A DNA stretch of 64,000 nt. Origin: Nostoc sp. FACHB-280 (GTDB lineage Bacteria; Cyanobacteriota; Cyanobacteriia; Cyanobacteriales; Nostocaceae). The position numbers and the translations under genes were made by a program. Positions 1 through 9,032 of this stretch are shown here, piece by piece (the stretch's first letter is position 1; every line of letters begins with the position of its first letter). The notes beneath the pieces were generated by a model. The model ran no database searches. It was given only the letters and a program-made list of their open reading frames with translations, and was not told the DNA's origin. The DNA is taken from NCBI RefSeq assembly GCF_014697615.1, contig NZ_JACJSD010000025.1, positions 1-64,000 on the forward strand, given 5' to 3'.

Positions 1-107
1 ATTTAAGTCTGTGGGATAAGACTTTCGTGCCATAAGCAATTACGTAAATACACTGCATATCAGGTATTTTAATTCTTGCCGTCATCCCCTCCTACTCGCC
101 TTTAGAT

Positions 108-236
108 TTACTTTATAAATAGCCTCTTAGCAGCTTCTCCAATGACTTTCAACCCGCTTTGCGACTGTAATGCAGCCTTTAGCCCCATTCTGGTTAAATC
201 GTGATCCTCAATTAAAATAATGCTGATTTCGTTCAT
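108..236 (-). pseudogene. Truncated response-regulator receiver domain (NarL/FixJ type) remnant
   Basis: Reading the minus strand from the ATG at 236 gives 42 residues before a stop. They begin MNEISIILIEDHDLTRMGLK and continue to about VIGEAAKR. This is the first beta strand, acidic pocket (E-D-H-D) and first helix of a NarL/LuxR-type receiver, ending where the second strand (GEAA) would run on. The phosphoacceptor Asp, the rest of the receiver and any HTH output domain are missing, since an intact member has about 210 residues. The match is read directly from motif order. That it is a decayed leftover is inference. It lies upstream of an intact two-component cluster. Confidence 0.7.
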
Positions 237-570
237 CACTAAACTCACTCTTCTATTATTCGCGTCTTTTCAACTACGCTTTTGTCAACAAATTAATCTA
301 TGTTTTTCCAAACCAAAGATAGATGATATGGCAATGCTCTTGCATCCACCGATAGAAGTATGATTTTTCCAGATTTTTAAATGGATAGATATAAATATCT
401 AGCCAGAGATGTATGGATATTCTACAACTCAATATGAAATATTTATCTCAATTTATCCCATTTAATAACCTTTCGTAATATTTAGCGAAATAATTAATAG
501 TTGTTGTAGAGATATTGTATACAACGTTTCTACAAGATTTCTAGAATGTAGTTTTTCCTAGAATTGGATA

Positions 571-673
571 TATAGCAATCCTAAATGATATACAAACATC
601 CCTCTACCTTGTCCCCCTAATCCACCTTGTCTTCCTTGTCTCTTTTGTTCATTTCTCAAATAGGACTGCTATA
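571..673. repeat. MITE-like dispersed repeat, copy 1
   Basis: The element starts TATAGCAATCCTAAATGAT and ends TCAAATAGGACTGCTATA. The ends are imperfect inverted repeats of each other (TATAGCARTCCTAWWTGA). The interior is a pyrimidine-rich strand with repeated CTTGTCT/CCTTGTC units. It has no coding capacity, and its closing TATA is shared with the next copy, so the two copies sit head to tail. Related copies lie at 38169-38254, 38621-38698 and 59357-59440. Confidence 0.75.
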
Positions 674-788
674 GCAATCCTCAATGATTTACGAACATCT
701 CTCTCCCTTATCTACTCTGTTACACCACTGAGTCAGCCAGAAAATCTGTCTTGTCTATTTGGTTTACATATCAAATAAGTCTGCTATA
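670..788. repeat. MITE-like dispersed repeat, copy 2
   Basis: Begins TATAGCAATCCTCAATGATT and ends ATCAAATAAGTCTGCTATA. It has the same terminal inverted repeats as copy 1 with a diverged, slightly longer interior (TTACACCACTGAGTCAGCC is extra). It directly follows copy 1 and shares four bases with it. Confidence 0.7.
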
Positions 789-1127
789 TTACCCTTGCTG
801 CTACCAGAAATCTGTAGATAATCAAGTTGAAATATATAGTAACAGACAGCTTATTAAATTTTAATTTTCTCACTCACAACCTTAATTCTGAATGAATAAT
901 ATTGTGCATTATCAGCTCATTCGCCAGGATGATTCTTTAGCCAAGATGAAGGTATGGCTACTCATTCCCATGATTTATACTAAGTCCCTTGCACAAAGAG
1001 TCTTCCTACTCACCACTCCCAACCCAAATTACTATCTTTGGCTCTAACTGGGAATTAACCCTAATCAAACAGTCCCAGGCTGTCCATTGTTCTATATGCA
1101 CAGCCCTTGAAATTAAAATCGCAGTAG

Positions 1128-1238
1128 AAAGTAGGAAAGAGCATCAAAAAAATTCTCGTCACCACAGGAGGTGCAATTACGTTAGATTCTCAATCTGGTA
1201 TTAGCCGTAGTTTTCACTTCACTTTGCTGAAGCGTTGA
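1128..1238 (+). pseudogene. Possible remnant of a histidine-kinase ATPase C-terminus
   Basis: The frame ends ...VTTGGAITLDSQSGIS followed by RSFHFTLLKR and a stop. The pattern GG-x-I-x-x-x-S-x-x-G-x-x-x-x-F-x-F-x-L is that of the last strand pair of HATPase_c domains (typically HGGxIxVxSxxGxGSTFxFxLP). The second conserved Gly is replaced by Arg. No N-box, G1 or HisKA sequence is found upstream in frame, and an in-frame stop lies at 1125-1127. It may be a decayed kinase tail or a chance match. The support is the motif pattern only. Confidence 0.25.
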
Positions 1239-1487
1239 AGAGAGTCAAACGGCTCAAGCTGATGGTGCAAAACATTTGTTTACAACTCTCACTAATGGCT
1301 GAGGACAGGCATTAATAGGCTCATTTACAATGATAGTGAGCTTAAATCAGGCTTTTTCGTTTATGATTATTAAGTTATTAATTACTAATAATAAAAATAT
1401 TGTAATTAACTAATTATTAATAATCAAGTTTATTTCCATAAGTGATTTAACTCATAATCACAAAAAGTTGAGTTGTTACCGAAAAAC

Positions 1488-1919
1488 ATGCTGGAAAGAG
1501 TGATTAATATATTACTAGTGGAGGATGATGAAGTTGATGTTATGAATGTCAAGCGGGCATTTAAAAAAGTTAATATTACCAATCCACTTTATCTAGCAAG
1601 TAATGGTTTAGAAGCTCTAGAGATGTTGCGGAATGAGCATGGGCAGAAATCAAGTGTACCAACTGAGCGTCGCTTGATTTTACTAGATTTAAATATGCCA
1701 AAAATGAGTGGCATAGAATTTCTCCAAGAACTACGTTCTGATCCAAAGTTATCGACAACACCTGTAGTAGTTATGACTACCTCAAATCAAGATCAAGATA
1801 GGGTACAAGCCTACAACTTAAACGTTGCTGGCTATATCCTCAAACCTCTCACATTCAATAAGTTCGTCGAGACAATGGCCACCTTGAATAAATACTGGAT
1901 ATTGTGCGAAATACCCTAA
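1488..1919 (+). CDS. Single-domain response regulator (Rcp1-like)
   Basis: A 143-residue stand-alone receiver from ATG 1488. An upstream TTG at 1473 is in frame but adds only four residues. The acidic pocket is E12-D13-D14, the phosphoacceptor is D67 (LLDLNMPKMSG), the switch Thr is T97 and the conserved Lys is K119 (ILKP). The long loop between helix 2 and the D67 strand (about residues 50-62) is typical of Rcp1/CheY-like cyanobacterial regulators that take phosphate from phytochrome-type or hybrid kinases. There is no output domain. It is followed after 244 bases by a receiver-kinase gene on the same strand, so it may be a phosphate carrier in the same circuit. The partner kinase is inferred from position only. 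Confidence 0.9.
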   Translation: MLERVINILLVEDDEVDVMNVKRAFKKVNITNPLYLASNGLEALEMLRNEHGQKSSVPTERRLILLDLNMPKMSGIEFLQELRSDPKLSTTPVVVMTTSNQDQDRVQAYNLNVAGYILKPLTFNKFVETMATLNKYWILCEIP

Positions 1920-2163
1920 ATACCTAAAAGTTGAGCGGAAATATGTAGAAAATAGATTTTTAAACTAAAGACTAATAATCAGAGTCAAGATAATTACCGA
2001 ATTGAGATATTATTTTATTAATCAATATAATAATGTCCTTTAAAGATGTTTCTTTAATTCGTATATCCAAACTTGTAACTCCCATCTCAAACTTTTTATT
2101 TGGATAGACAGAAAATAAAAATGATAGGTATTAAACCGCATTGGACAGCGAAAATAAAAACAA

Positions 2164-3498
2164 ATGGAAGAAACGCTGAGAATTTTGGTTGTAGACGATG
2201 ATGAAGTAGACCGGATGGCAGTACGCCGTGCTTTGGCGCAAGCAGGTGTCAAAATGGAACTGTCAGAGGCTGGTAATGGCCATGAAGCACTACTAGCTTT
2301 GGCGAGTATCACCTTTGATTGTGTTTTCCTAGATTATCGCTTGCCAGATCAAGATGGTTTAACACTGATTCATCGGGTACAAGCATCAGAAATCAAAGTT
2401 CCTTTAGTGGTTTTGACTGCACAGGGCGATGAACAAATTGCAGTCGAATTGATGAAAGCTGGCGCGACAGATTATTTAGCTAAGTCACGGGTGTCTTCAG
2501 AAACATTGGCGCAAATTTTACGCAATGCTATGCGGGTATACCGTGCCGAAATGCAAGCAAATTTAGCACTACAACAGTTAAAAGAAAGTCACGAACAACT
2601 TATCCGTAAAAATCAAGAACTCGAAAGACAAAGACAACAAATTCAACTGCAAAACTTAAAGTTAATCGAAGCTTCAAGGCTAAAAACACAATTTTTAGCT
2701 ACCATGTCCCATGAATTGCGGACACCGATGAATGCAATTATTGGGTTTTCGCAAATATTATTGCGACCGAAATTCGGACAATTATCGCCTCAACAAACCG
2801 ATATGGTTGAGCGAATTCTCAATAATGGGAAGCATTTATTAATGTTATTAAATGAAGTTCTGGATTTTTCCAAGCTAGAGGCAGGCAGACTAGAATTAAA
2901 AGCCGAATTATTTGATTTAACGACAGTCATCAATAGTACTGTCAAAGAAATGCAATCTCTAGCAGAAGCTAAAAAATTAGCTTTGCAAGTCCAGATAGGT
3001 TTAGAAAATCCTTGGGTATTTAATGATTCAGTACGTTTGCGGCAAATTTTAGTAAATCTGCTGTCGAATGCCATCAAGTTTACCGAAACAGGCTCTATCT
3101 GGGTAGAAATTCAAGAACTGCCAGAAAATCGCCTAGCGATCGCAGTTCGTGATACAGGTATTGGTATCGCTCCCAAAGATTTTCAGCATATTTTTGAAGC
3201 CTTTCGCCAAGTGGATCAAAGTCTCACGCGCAAATATCCCGGTACAGGCTTGGGTTTGGCAATTGTCGATTCCTTGGTGCGAATGATGAATGGACAAATC
3301 TTGATCGAGAGTCAATTAGGAGTAGGTTCGATGTTTAAAGTTGAACTACCCAGACAAATATTAGCCAAAGATATAGCCGGAAAAATCCCGGCTTTAAATG
3401 TTGATGGTGAACATATTTTTTTCTCGGCTCATAATCCCCATCAATCGTCTCCCCCTTCTCGTCGTTCATCGATGAGGTATCCAAACCTGAAACTATAA
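2164..3498 (+). CDS. Response regulator-histidine kinase fusion (REC-HisKA-HATPase)
   Basis: A 444-residue protein. An N-terminal receiver (about 5-120) has D11-D12-D13, phosphoacceptor D57, T85 and K107. A coiled coil rich in Gln, Glu and Leu (about 125-175) is followed by a HisKA domain with the phosphorylated H183 in SHELRTP. The HATPase_c domain carries the N box (N302 in LLSNAIKF), the G1 box (D330-TGIG) and the G2 box (GTGLGL, 360-365). There is no membrane segment or PAS/GAF domain, so the kinase is cytosolic and its only visible input is the receiver itself. The last 45 residues after the ATPase are polar and not recognised. It lies 26 bases before the next kinase gene, probably in one transcript. 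Confidence 0.92.
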   Translation: MEETLRILVVDDDEVDRMAVRRALAQAGVKMELSEAGNGHEALLALASITFDCVFLDYRLPDQDGLTLIHRVQASEIKVPLVVLTAQGDEQIAVELMKAGATDYLAKSRVSSETLAQILRNAMRVYRAEMQANLALQQLKESHEQLIRKNQELERQRQQIQLQNLKLIEASRLKTQFLATMSHELRTPMNAIIGFSQILLRPKFGQLSPQQTDMVERILNNGKHLLMLLNEVLDFSKLEAGRLELKAELFDLTTVINSTVKEMQSLAEAKKLALQVQIGLENPWVFNDSVRLRQILVNLLSNAIKFTETGSIWVEIQELPENRLAIAVRDTGIGIAPKDFQHIFEAFRQVDQSLTRKYPGTGLGLAIVDSLVRMMNGQILIESQLGVGSMFKVELPRQILAKDIAGKIPALNVDGEHIFFSAHNPHQSSPPSRRSSMRYPNLKL

Positions 3499-3524
3499 AT
3501 CCCTAGCACAAAAGTAAATCAATC

Positions 3525-4655
3525 ATGTCTGTTGTGGAAAAGTCTCAAAAAGTTGATCGCATTCTTGCCGTTGATGACACTAAAGATAACCTGATCTTGG
3601 TGCAAACAATTTTAGAAAGTGAAGGCTATCACATCGATTTAGCAACTGACGGGAAATCAGCTTTAGAATATGTGGAAAAATCTCCGCCAGACTTGATTTT
3701 GCTGGATGTGATGATGCCAGGGATGGATGGTTATGAAGTTACCGATCGCATTCGCAAGAACCCAGCGATTAAAATTTATATTCCCATTCTACTGATTACA
3801 GCCTTTCATGAATCTAGTGTGGTGGAGGGACTAGATGCAGGTGCAGATGACTTTATTCGCAAACCTTTTGATACAGATGAACTACTAGCAAGAGTGCGAT
3901 CGCTGTTGCGGCTCAAGCACAGTTTAGACGAACAAGACAAAATGGCTCGACAACGGGAAGACTTTGTATCGCGTCTTACCCATGACTTGCGTACCCCCTT
4001 AGTCGCCGCAGATCGAATGCTGGGTTTGTTTCTGGAAGAAACCTTCTGCAAAATTTCGCCGGAAATGAAACAAGCCATCTCCGTGATGATTCGCAGCAAT
4101 AAAAACTTAATGCAAATGGTCAACACCTTGCTAGAAGTGTATCGTATGGATGCAGGGAAAAAGACCTTTAACGATGAAGTTTGCAATTTACCCGAAATAA
4201 TTCAAGAAGTAGTCAGCGAATTAGCACCCCTGACGAATGAGAAAAATTTAAATGTCACAGTAGACACCAGCGGTTTAACCAACAATCCCACAGATCCTGG
4301 CGTGGTGATGGGTGATGCTTTGGAACTGCGTCGTGTGTTCAACAACCTCCTGGGTAACGCCATCAAATTTACCGATACAGGCGGAATTACAATTCGACTG
4401 TCAGAACAAGCAAACAACCCCCAAGGTAAAACCTGGGTCATCATCGCTGTGGAAGACACAGGTTATGGTATCGCCCCCGAAGACCAAGCAGGTATATTCG
4501 AGAGATTTCGTCAAGGGAAAAATAAACGCTCTGGTAGCGGTTTAGGGTTGCATCTTTCCTACAGAATTGCTGAAGCTCACGGTGGTAATATTACCGTTAC
4601 TTCGGAACTGGGTAAAGGCAGCGTATTTACAGTGCGACTACCAAAAAGTATCTAA
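3525..4655 (+). CDS. Response regulator-histidine kinase fusion (REC-HisKA-HATPase)
   Basis: A 376-residue protein. The receiver (about 12-130) has D17-D18, phosphoacceptor D61 (LLDVMMPGMDG), T92 and K113 (KPF). A short linker leads to HisKA with H153 in LTHDLRTP, a common cyanobacterial variant of SHELRTP. The HATPase_c domain has an LLGNAIKF N box, an EDTGYGI G1 box and a GSGLGLH G2 box. No transmembrane or sensory domain is visible. It is tandem with the preceding receiver-kinase. Together with the Rcp1-like receiver upstream and the converging receiver downstream, the cluster could form a multistep phosphorelay. That circuit is inference, and the domain calls are directly visible. Confidence 0.92.
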   Translation: MSVVEKSQKVDRILAVDDTKDNLILVQTILESEGYHIDLATDGKSALEYVEKSPPDLILLDVMMPGMDGYEVTDRIRKNPAIKIYIPILLITAFHESSVVEGLDAGADDFIRKPFDTDELLARVRSLLRLKHSLDEQDKMARQREDFVSRLTHDLRTPLVAADRMLGLFLEETFCKISPEMKQAISVMIRSNKNLMQMVNTLLEVYRMDAGKKTFNDEVCNLPEIIQEVVSELAPLTNEKNLNVTVDTSGLTNNPTDPGVVMGDALELRRVFNNLLGNAIKFTDTGGITIRLSEQANNPQGKTWVIIAVEDTGYGIAPEDQAGIFERFRQGKNKRSGSGLGLHLSYRIAEAHGGNITVTSELGKGSVFTVRLPKSI

Positions 4656-4748
4656 GTAAAGTGCTGAGTTACCGAAGTTGCGTGCTGAGTCGCGTACACA
4701 GAGCGGAGTCGAAGTGTACGTGCTGAGTTTTTATTCAGACTTCAAACT
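4656..4748. repeat. Short tandem repeats between converging signalling genes
   Basis: Contains three GTGCTGAGT units and a run of CAGACTTCA/AACTTCAGCC units on either side of a CGGAGTCGAAGTGTACG segment. The last units continue into the 3' end of the converging receiver gene, where they encode its final residues (LKSEG). Confidence 0.6.
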
Positions 4749-5210
4749 TCAGCCTTCAGACTTCAGCCGCTCATCATTGGAACAAGGCTCTAATTTTCCC
4801 CCCAACAGACGACGAACCACAGTTTCTAAATCTTCAATCAGAAATGGCTTGCTAATGTAGTCATCAAATCCAGCTTTGAGAATGCGTTCTTTGTCTTCTC
4901 TGGTGGCTAAAGCCGTCACTGCAAGTACGGGAATTTTATGAGTTAAGGAATCTTTCTTCAGATAACGTACAACTTCAATTCCACTGAGACTAGGTAACAA
5001 AATATCTAACATGATCAAGTCTGGCTGATACTCTTTAGCTACCAAACATGTTGAAGAACTATCTGATTGACAGATGAATTGACAGCCAAGTGACTCAAGC
5101 GCATAACTAATCAGCAAAAGATTATCATCATTATCTTCCACTGCCAAAATTAAAGGCTGCCGAGAGTGCTGCTGCTTGCTATCACTGATTAATGAATGTG
5201 CTAGATACAT
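4749..5210 (-). CDS. Single-domain response regulator (DivK/CheY-like)
   Basis: A 153-residue receiver with a 19-residue N-terminal tail. E25-D26 form the acidic pocket, D69 the phosphoacceptor (IMLDILLPSLSG), T99 the switch residue and K121 the conserved Lys (SKPF). The sequence is close to the receivers appended to cyanobacterial hybrid kinases. There is no output domain, so it probably signals by protein contact or passes phosphate onward. A GGAG Shine-Dalgarno lies about six bases before the ATG. The C-terminus has been extended by translation into a CTTCAGACTTCAG repeat. It converges on the receiver-kinase pair. Confidence 0.9.
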   Translation of the reverse strand: MYLAHSLISDSKQQHSRQPLILAVEDNDDNLLLISYALESLGCQFICQSDSSSTCLVAKEYQPDLIMLDILLPSLSGIEVVRYLKKDSLTHKIPVLAVTALATREDKERILKAGFDDYISKPFLIEDLETVVRRLLGGKLEPCSNDERLKSEG

Positions 5211-6240
5211 CTTTTCTCCAGAAAAATCAATGGGGATTTATCGTCTCTTGTGATTTTGCAGACGAGCCATCCCACAAGGGATAGGATGGAGGGAGTTGAG
5301 AATTAGTCTTGAGATTATTTTTGGGCAGTTGAGTTATGAGTACAGTCTATCTACAATCTCAAATCTAAAATATCAGATTGACAGACTTTTATAGGTTGAG
5401 CAGACACTTTTCGATTATACGCAAAATTACATAATTTGTTGGCAAAAACTTATCATAATTTGATATAAAAAAACCTAATTTAGACTATGGTCTATCTTGA
5501 GGCGATCGCTATCACAGTTAAAGATACAAACTCATAGGTATAGTTGCTCAGTAACGCTGAGTGCGATCGCTATTAATTCGCTACAAAAAATCAATCATAC
5601 TCTTGCGACTGTCCGAGTTAGTCAAAGAATATTTTGTACCTTCTCTCCAGAAATTCTCGAATATTGTTTATTCAACATTCACAGTAGAAAAACTCAAAAT
5701 ATTGATTTGTGAGTTCGCATAATTTCATTCATACCTGCATCTTGCAATCGAATTTCATTGCTAAAAGAAAAATTTGACTATTAATACATAATGAACCGGA
5801 TAAATCAGGTATAACAACCCGTTAAAGCAATTGAAAACTTAATTTTCTAATTCAATCAATGTAATTCAGCAAATTCGCAATGGAATCATCCAGCACACGT
5901 AACAGTAGCAATATGGTATCTGACTCAGTATGAATAACACCCAGCCATCAATTTAATTCGCCTAGGTATTGAGAACTACAGGCAGCAATGAATATCCAGA
6001 GTACACCTAACAGTGGTTATTATGAAACGTTGACACTCTCAGACCGTAGGCACAAAGACGCAAAGAGTAACAGAAAATTCGCTTGTTTAATAGGCATAAT
6101 CTGATTTATGCAAGAGGTCTATTATTTAGCTCTATCTGCCTTGTCTTCCTTGTCCACCTTGTCCCTGAAAATTTAAAGGGTGCAAAAGTCTATGTTTTCA
6201 AGACCTTTACACCCTTACACCCGGATACCCTTACACCCAT
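5211..6240. other. Intergenic kilobase without a supported gene
   Basis: No frame here resembles a protein family. The interval holds two HIP1 octamers (near 5503 and 5563), a GGCACAAAGACGCAAAGAG dispersed motif near 6049 and a stretch of CCTTGTC units near 6138-6166 that resembles the interior of the MITE-like repeats but lacks their ends. Heptamer-like TTACACCC units lie at 6205-6240, immediately after the stop of the minus-strand WWW-repeat gene. A 71-codon frame at 5497-5712 has no ribosome site and is not called. Confidence 0.5.
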
Positions 6241-8775
6241 TTAATATTGCGGCTGAGTCTCAGGTGTTGGCGGATTTTGATTATAAGCTTCTGCTTCCGG
6301 GTTCGGCGCGGCTTCTGGGGTTGGCGCAGGATTTGTTTGCGGTGGCGGATTATTATTTGTCACAGCAACTTTGAATTTCGGCATTTTATATATTTTTGCC
6401 AAAGCTTCAATCAACGAAAAATCATAAACGCTCAGAGCTTTATCATCGTAACAATTAGGAGCATCGGGAGATTTTGTCATCATCTCCGGTACAAGACTTG
6501 TGAGTGCTTCGGGAACATTCTGAATATTTTCTGTATATTTCATCTGCTCAGTTGTGATGTGTGCAAAACACAAAGCTCGAATCTTCAGAGCGTCCTTGTC
6601 AGAAATTTTCAGACCATTCAACTCATCTAAATTAGACTTGAATAAACCTGCTACACCTTCAGTCCAATAACGCTGACGATATTCTTCATCCTGAAAAACA
6701 GCGTTGTCTTTGGGTGATACCATTAAATCTTTAACTGCGGCGATAATTGCGCCATTTGTGCGAGCTAATTGCGTCAAATTCAATAACTCTTTGTTGAGTT
6801 TTTCGGGAGTTTGCTCATTTTTAGCTAACAATTTGAAGATTTTCAGCGAAGCACGTTGGTTAAACAGATGAGCTTGTCTGAGGTTTTCATCAGTGATTGA
6901 AGGTTGAATCCTGGAATCTGGTGGATTTTTGAGAAAGAAATCAACCATACTGAGTCGCGCATAACGAGTCATACCTTCAATATTGTCCAGAGCCGCCGCT
7001 TTTTTGTAGTATTCTTTTGCTTTGACTATATCTCCTAAATGTTCCGCAGAATCTCCTAACCCAATTTCTACTTTTGCTTTGTCTTCATCGCTACTAATGA
7101 ATTTTTTGGCCTGAAGAAAACTATCTTGAGCTTTCAGCCAGTTAGTATTTTGTAAATATCCTTGTCCTTGAGCGATATAAACTTTTCCCCAGGCGGGTAA
7201 TGATGCAGCCACAGAACCTGTAATAGCTGTCATTCCAGCCGCGATCGCTAAGGCTGTGGGTGCTTGTTTGGTGGGGGGTAACTGTAAGTTAGTAAACAGT
7301 TTTTCGAGGGTTTTTCGACCACCACTAGTTAAAGCTGCTGCACCACCTGCGCCTAAACCAATGACTTGCAATACCGCCGCCATGTTTTGTGATAAGTCGG
7401 CTTGTTGAGTTTCTTGTCCTTCAACTTTCTGGAAAAATACTTGACTGCTATAGGCGGTAAACGCCGCACCAACACCTAAACAAAGCACAGCCAAAGTATT
7501 GAGTAACCAATCACGGCGTGTCCCTGGTTCTTCTTCCGAACCGACGATCGCAGGTTTGAGTTCCCACCACCAGCGATTCTGGCGTTTTAAGCTATCTTTC
7601 CATTGTCTGATTTGGTTATCTTTGTTGAAATCAAGGCGATATTGTTTTAATTTGTTGTCTAAAGCAATAAGTTGTCTTGCTAGTTTTTCGGGGACGGGTT
7701 TATTGCGATAGGCTTGTTCTAAAGCTTCTTCTACGCCATCACGCGCCAAAAGCGTTTCTAAAAGTTGATCAGAAGAAGGCGGTTTACTAGTTGCAACGAT
7801 TTCAACTGTTTTTTCGTAACGTGCGATCGCTTCATTCGGTAACGGAACAGAACGGGTAAAAGACCACCACCAACTCATCTCCGGTGGTTTCAGGTTGTTT
7901 TTCCATTCATCAACAATATCATCGTTAGCAAAAGACCAAGATTGCGCTTTCAACCGCTTGTCTAATTCAATAATTTTTTCGGTTAAATGACGTGGTGGTT
8001 GCTGTTGCTTATTCCAAGCTTTTTCCACTGCGTCCCGTGCTAGTAGTACTTCTAAGAGTTCTTCCGAATTCGCTTGTGGTGGAGATTCCATCACCTGCAA
8101 AGCTGCTTCGTAACGTTGGATGGCTTGTGCTGGTAATGGCTCTGTATCGCTGAGTTCCCACCACCAAGTATTAGGTGTAGTTTTACTTAAGCTTTTTTTC
8201 CAGTATTCTAATTTACCATCTTTATTAATGACATCAGCGAGCGATCGCAAATTTTCATCTAAATCAATGACAATTTTAGCGATATGCTCTGGTAAAGGTT
8301 GATTATCACGGGAAGTTTCAATCGCGTCCCGCGCTAGTAATACTTCTAAAATTTGTTCTTGTGTCGGATGGGGAAGCGACGCTGACAATGCAGAGATAGC
8401 TTGTTGATAGCGTTTTGCCACTTGAGTTGGTGACATTGCTAACGGATATTTTAAATGCCACCACCACATATTCGGCGGTGCATTTAAACTATCTTTCCAT
8501 TGTGCTAATTCATCATCTTCACTCAGCACTTTGGCTTGTGCTTTCAGTCGCTCATCTAAACTTAATAACCTCGCGTAACTACTACCAGTAGGGTTTTGAT
8601 CAATTTGCCTTTTCTTCTCTACCCCATCACGCGCTACTAATACAGTCACTTTTTGGTCAAATGTTGCTTGTAAAGGCGCTTCTTCCAATGCAATTAAAGC
8701 TTCCTCATAAACATCCAGTGCTATGTCTAATTGCGATTTTGCTGATACTGAAGGTTGTCCATTTGTATGAACCAT
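6241..8775 (-). CDS. Membrane protein with four WWW repeats and a TPR-like C-terminal region
   Basis: An 844-residue protein I cannot assign to a named family. Residues 16-406 are four tandem repeats of about 98-100 residues. Each has a helix starting YE/YQ, an LLARD-x-(V/I)E motif (R49-D50, R149-D150, R247-D248, R345-D346), an LD-x-x-L-K helix and a W-K-x-x-L then WWW ending (W104-106, 204-206, 302-304, 402-404). Three hydrophobic segments follow (about 423-445, 465-484, 505-527). Helical repeats resembling TPRs come next (about 537-610, with LGD...AKEYYKKAAALD), then a helical region and a Pro/Asn-rich tail (805-844). An AAGGA lies upstream of the ATG. The repeats look like a soluble interaction array tethered to the membrane. 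The function is unknown. Confidence 0.85.
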   Translation of the reverse strand: MVHTNGQPSVSAKSQLDIALDVYEEALIALEEAPLQATFDQKVTVLVARDGVEKKRQIDQNPTGSSYARLLSLDERLKAQAKVLSEDDELAQWKDSLNAPPNMWWWHLKYPLAMSPTQVAKRYQQAISALSASLPHPTQEQILEVLLARDAIETSRDNQPLPEHIAKIVIDLDENLRSLADVINKDGKLEYWKKSLSKTTPNTWWWELSDTEPLPAQAIQRYEAALQVMESPPQANSEELLEVLLARDAVEKAWNKQQQPPRHLTEKIIELDKRLKAQSWSFANDDIVDEWKNNLKPPEMSWWWSFTRSVPLPNEAIARYEKTVEIVATSKPPSSDQLLETLLARDGVEEALEQAYRNKPVPEKLARQLIALDNKLKQYRLDFNKDNQIRQWKDSLKRQNRWWWELKPAIVGSEEEPGTRRDWLLNTLAVLCLGVGAAFTAYSSQVFFQKVEGQETQQADLSQNMAAVLQVIGLGAGGAAALTSGGRKTLEKLFTNLQLPPTKQAPTALAIAAGMTAITGSVAASLPAWGKVYIAQGQGYLQNTNWLKAQDSFLQAKKFISSDEDKAKVEIGLGDSAEHLGDIVKAKEYYKKAAALDNIEGMTRYARLSMVDFFLKNPPDSRIQPSITDENLRQAHLFNQRASLKIFKLLAKNEQTPEKLNKELLNLTQLARTNGAIIAAVKDLMVSPKDNAVFQDEEYRQRYWTEGVAGLFKSNLDELNGLKISDKDALKIRALCFAHITTEQMKYTENIQNVPEALTSLVPEMMTKSPDAPNCYDDKALSVYDFSLIEALAKIYKMPKFKVAVTNNNPPPQTNPAPTPEAAPNPEAEAYNQNPPTPETQPQY

Positions 8776-9032
8776 TATTTGGAGATTCCTTGACTAAGCT
8801 ATATTTGTAGGAGCGATTTTATGTTTTTATATACTTTGCATTTTTTAGCATTTAGCGGCTTATTCAAAAGCATACTTTTTAAAAACATCATAAATACTAG
8901 TGCCACCGCAACGATGACACTAATATTTGTATTTGCCACAGTAAATGCTTTACCTTTTATTTTTTATTGCACTGCCAAAATCAGAATAAAAGTACATCAC
9001 CTCTCAAGTTATTCTTTAAAAATCCTAATTAT

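Larger units (their letters stand above)
237..1487. other. Long non-coding stretch with repeats and possible gene debris
   Basis: About 1.25 kb without a convincing gene. It is AT-rich and holds two tandem copies of a terminal-inverted-repeat element (571-673 and 670-788). A short reading frame resembling a histidine-kinase tail lies near 1128-1238. The last 150 bases before the receiver gene are very AT-rich (runs of TTAATTA and TAATAAT near 1370-1420) and may hold the promoter of that gene, but no sigma-70 boxes can be assigned with confidence. Confidence 0.5.

Noticed and set aside
989-1204. A 71-codon open frame on the plus strand
   Set aside because: No ribosome site, odd composition, no family resemblance, and it overlaps the frame of the possible kinase tail.
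5497-5712. A 71-codon open frame in the intergenic kilobase
   Set aside because: It starts within a HIP1 site, has no ribosome site, and its protein shows no recognisable pattern.
6130-6170. CCTTGTC units considered as a sixth MITE-like copy
   Set aside because: Only the interior resembles the family, and the TATAGCA terminal inverted repeats are absent.
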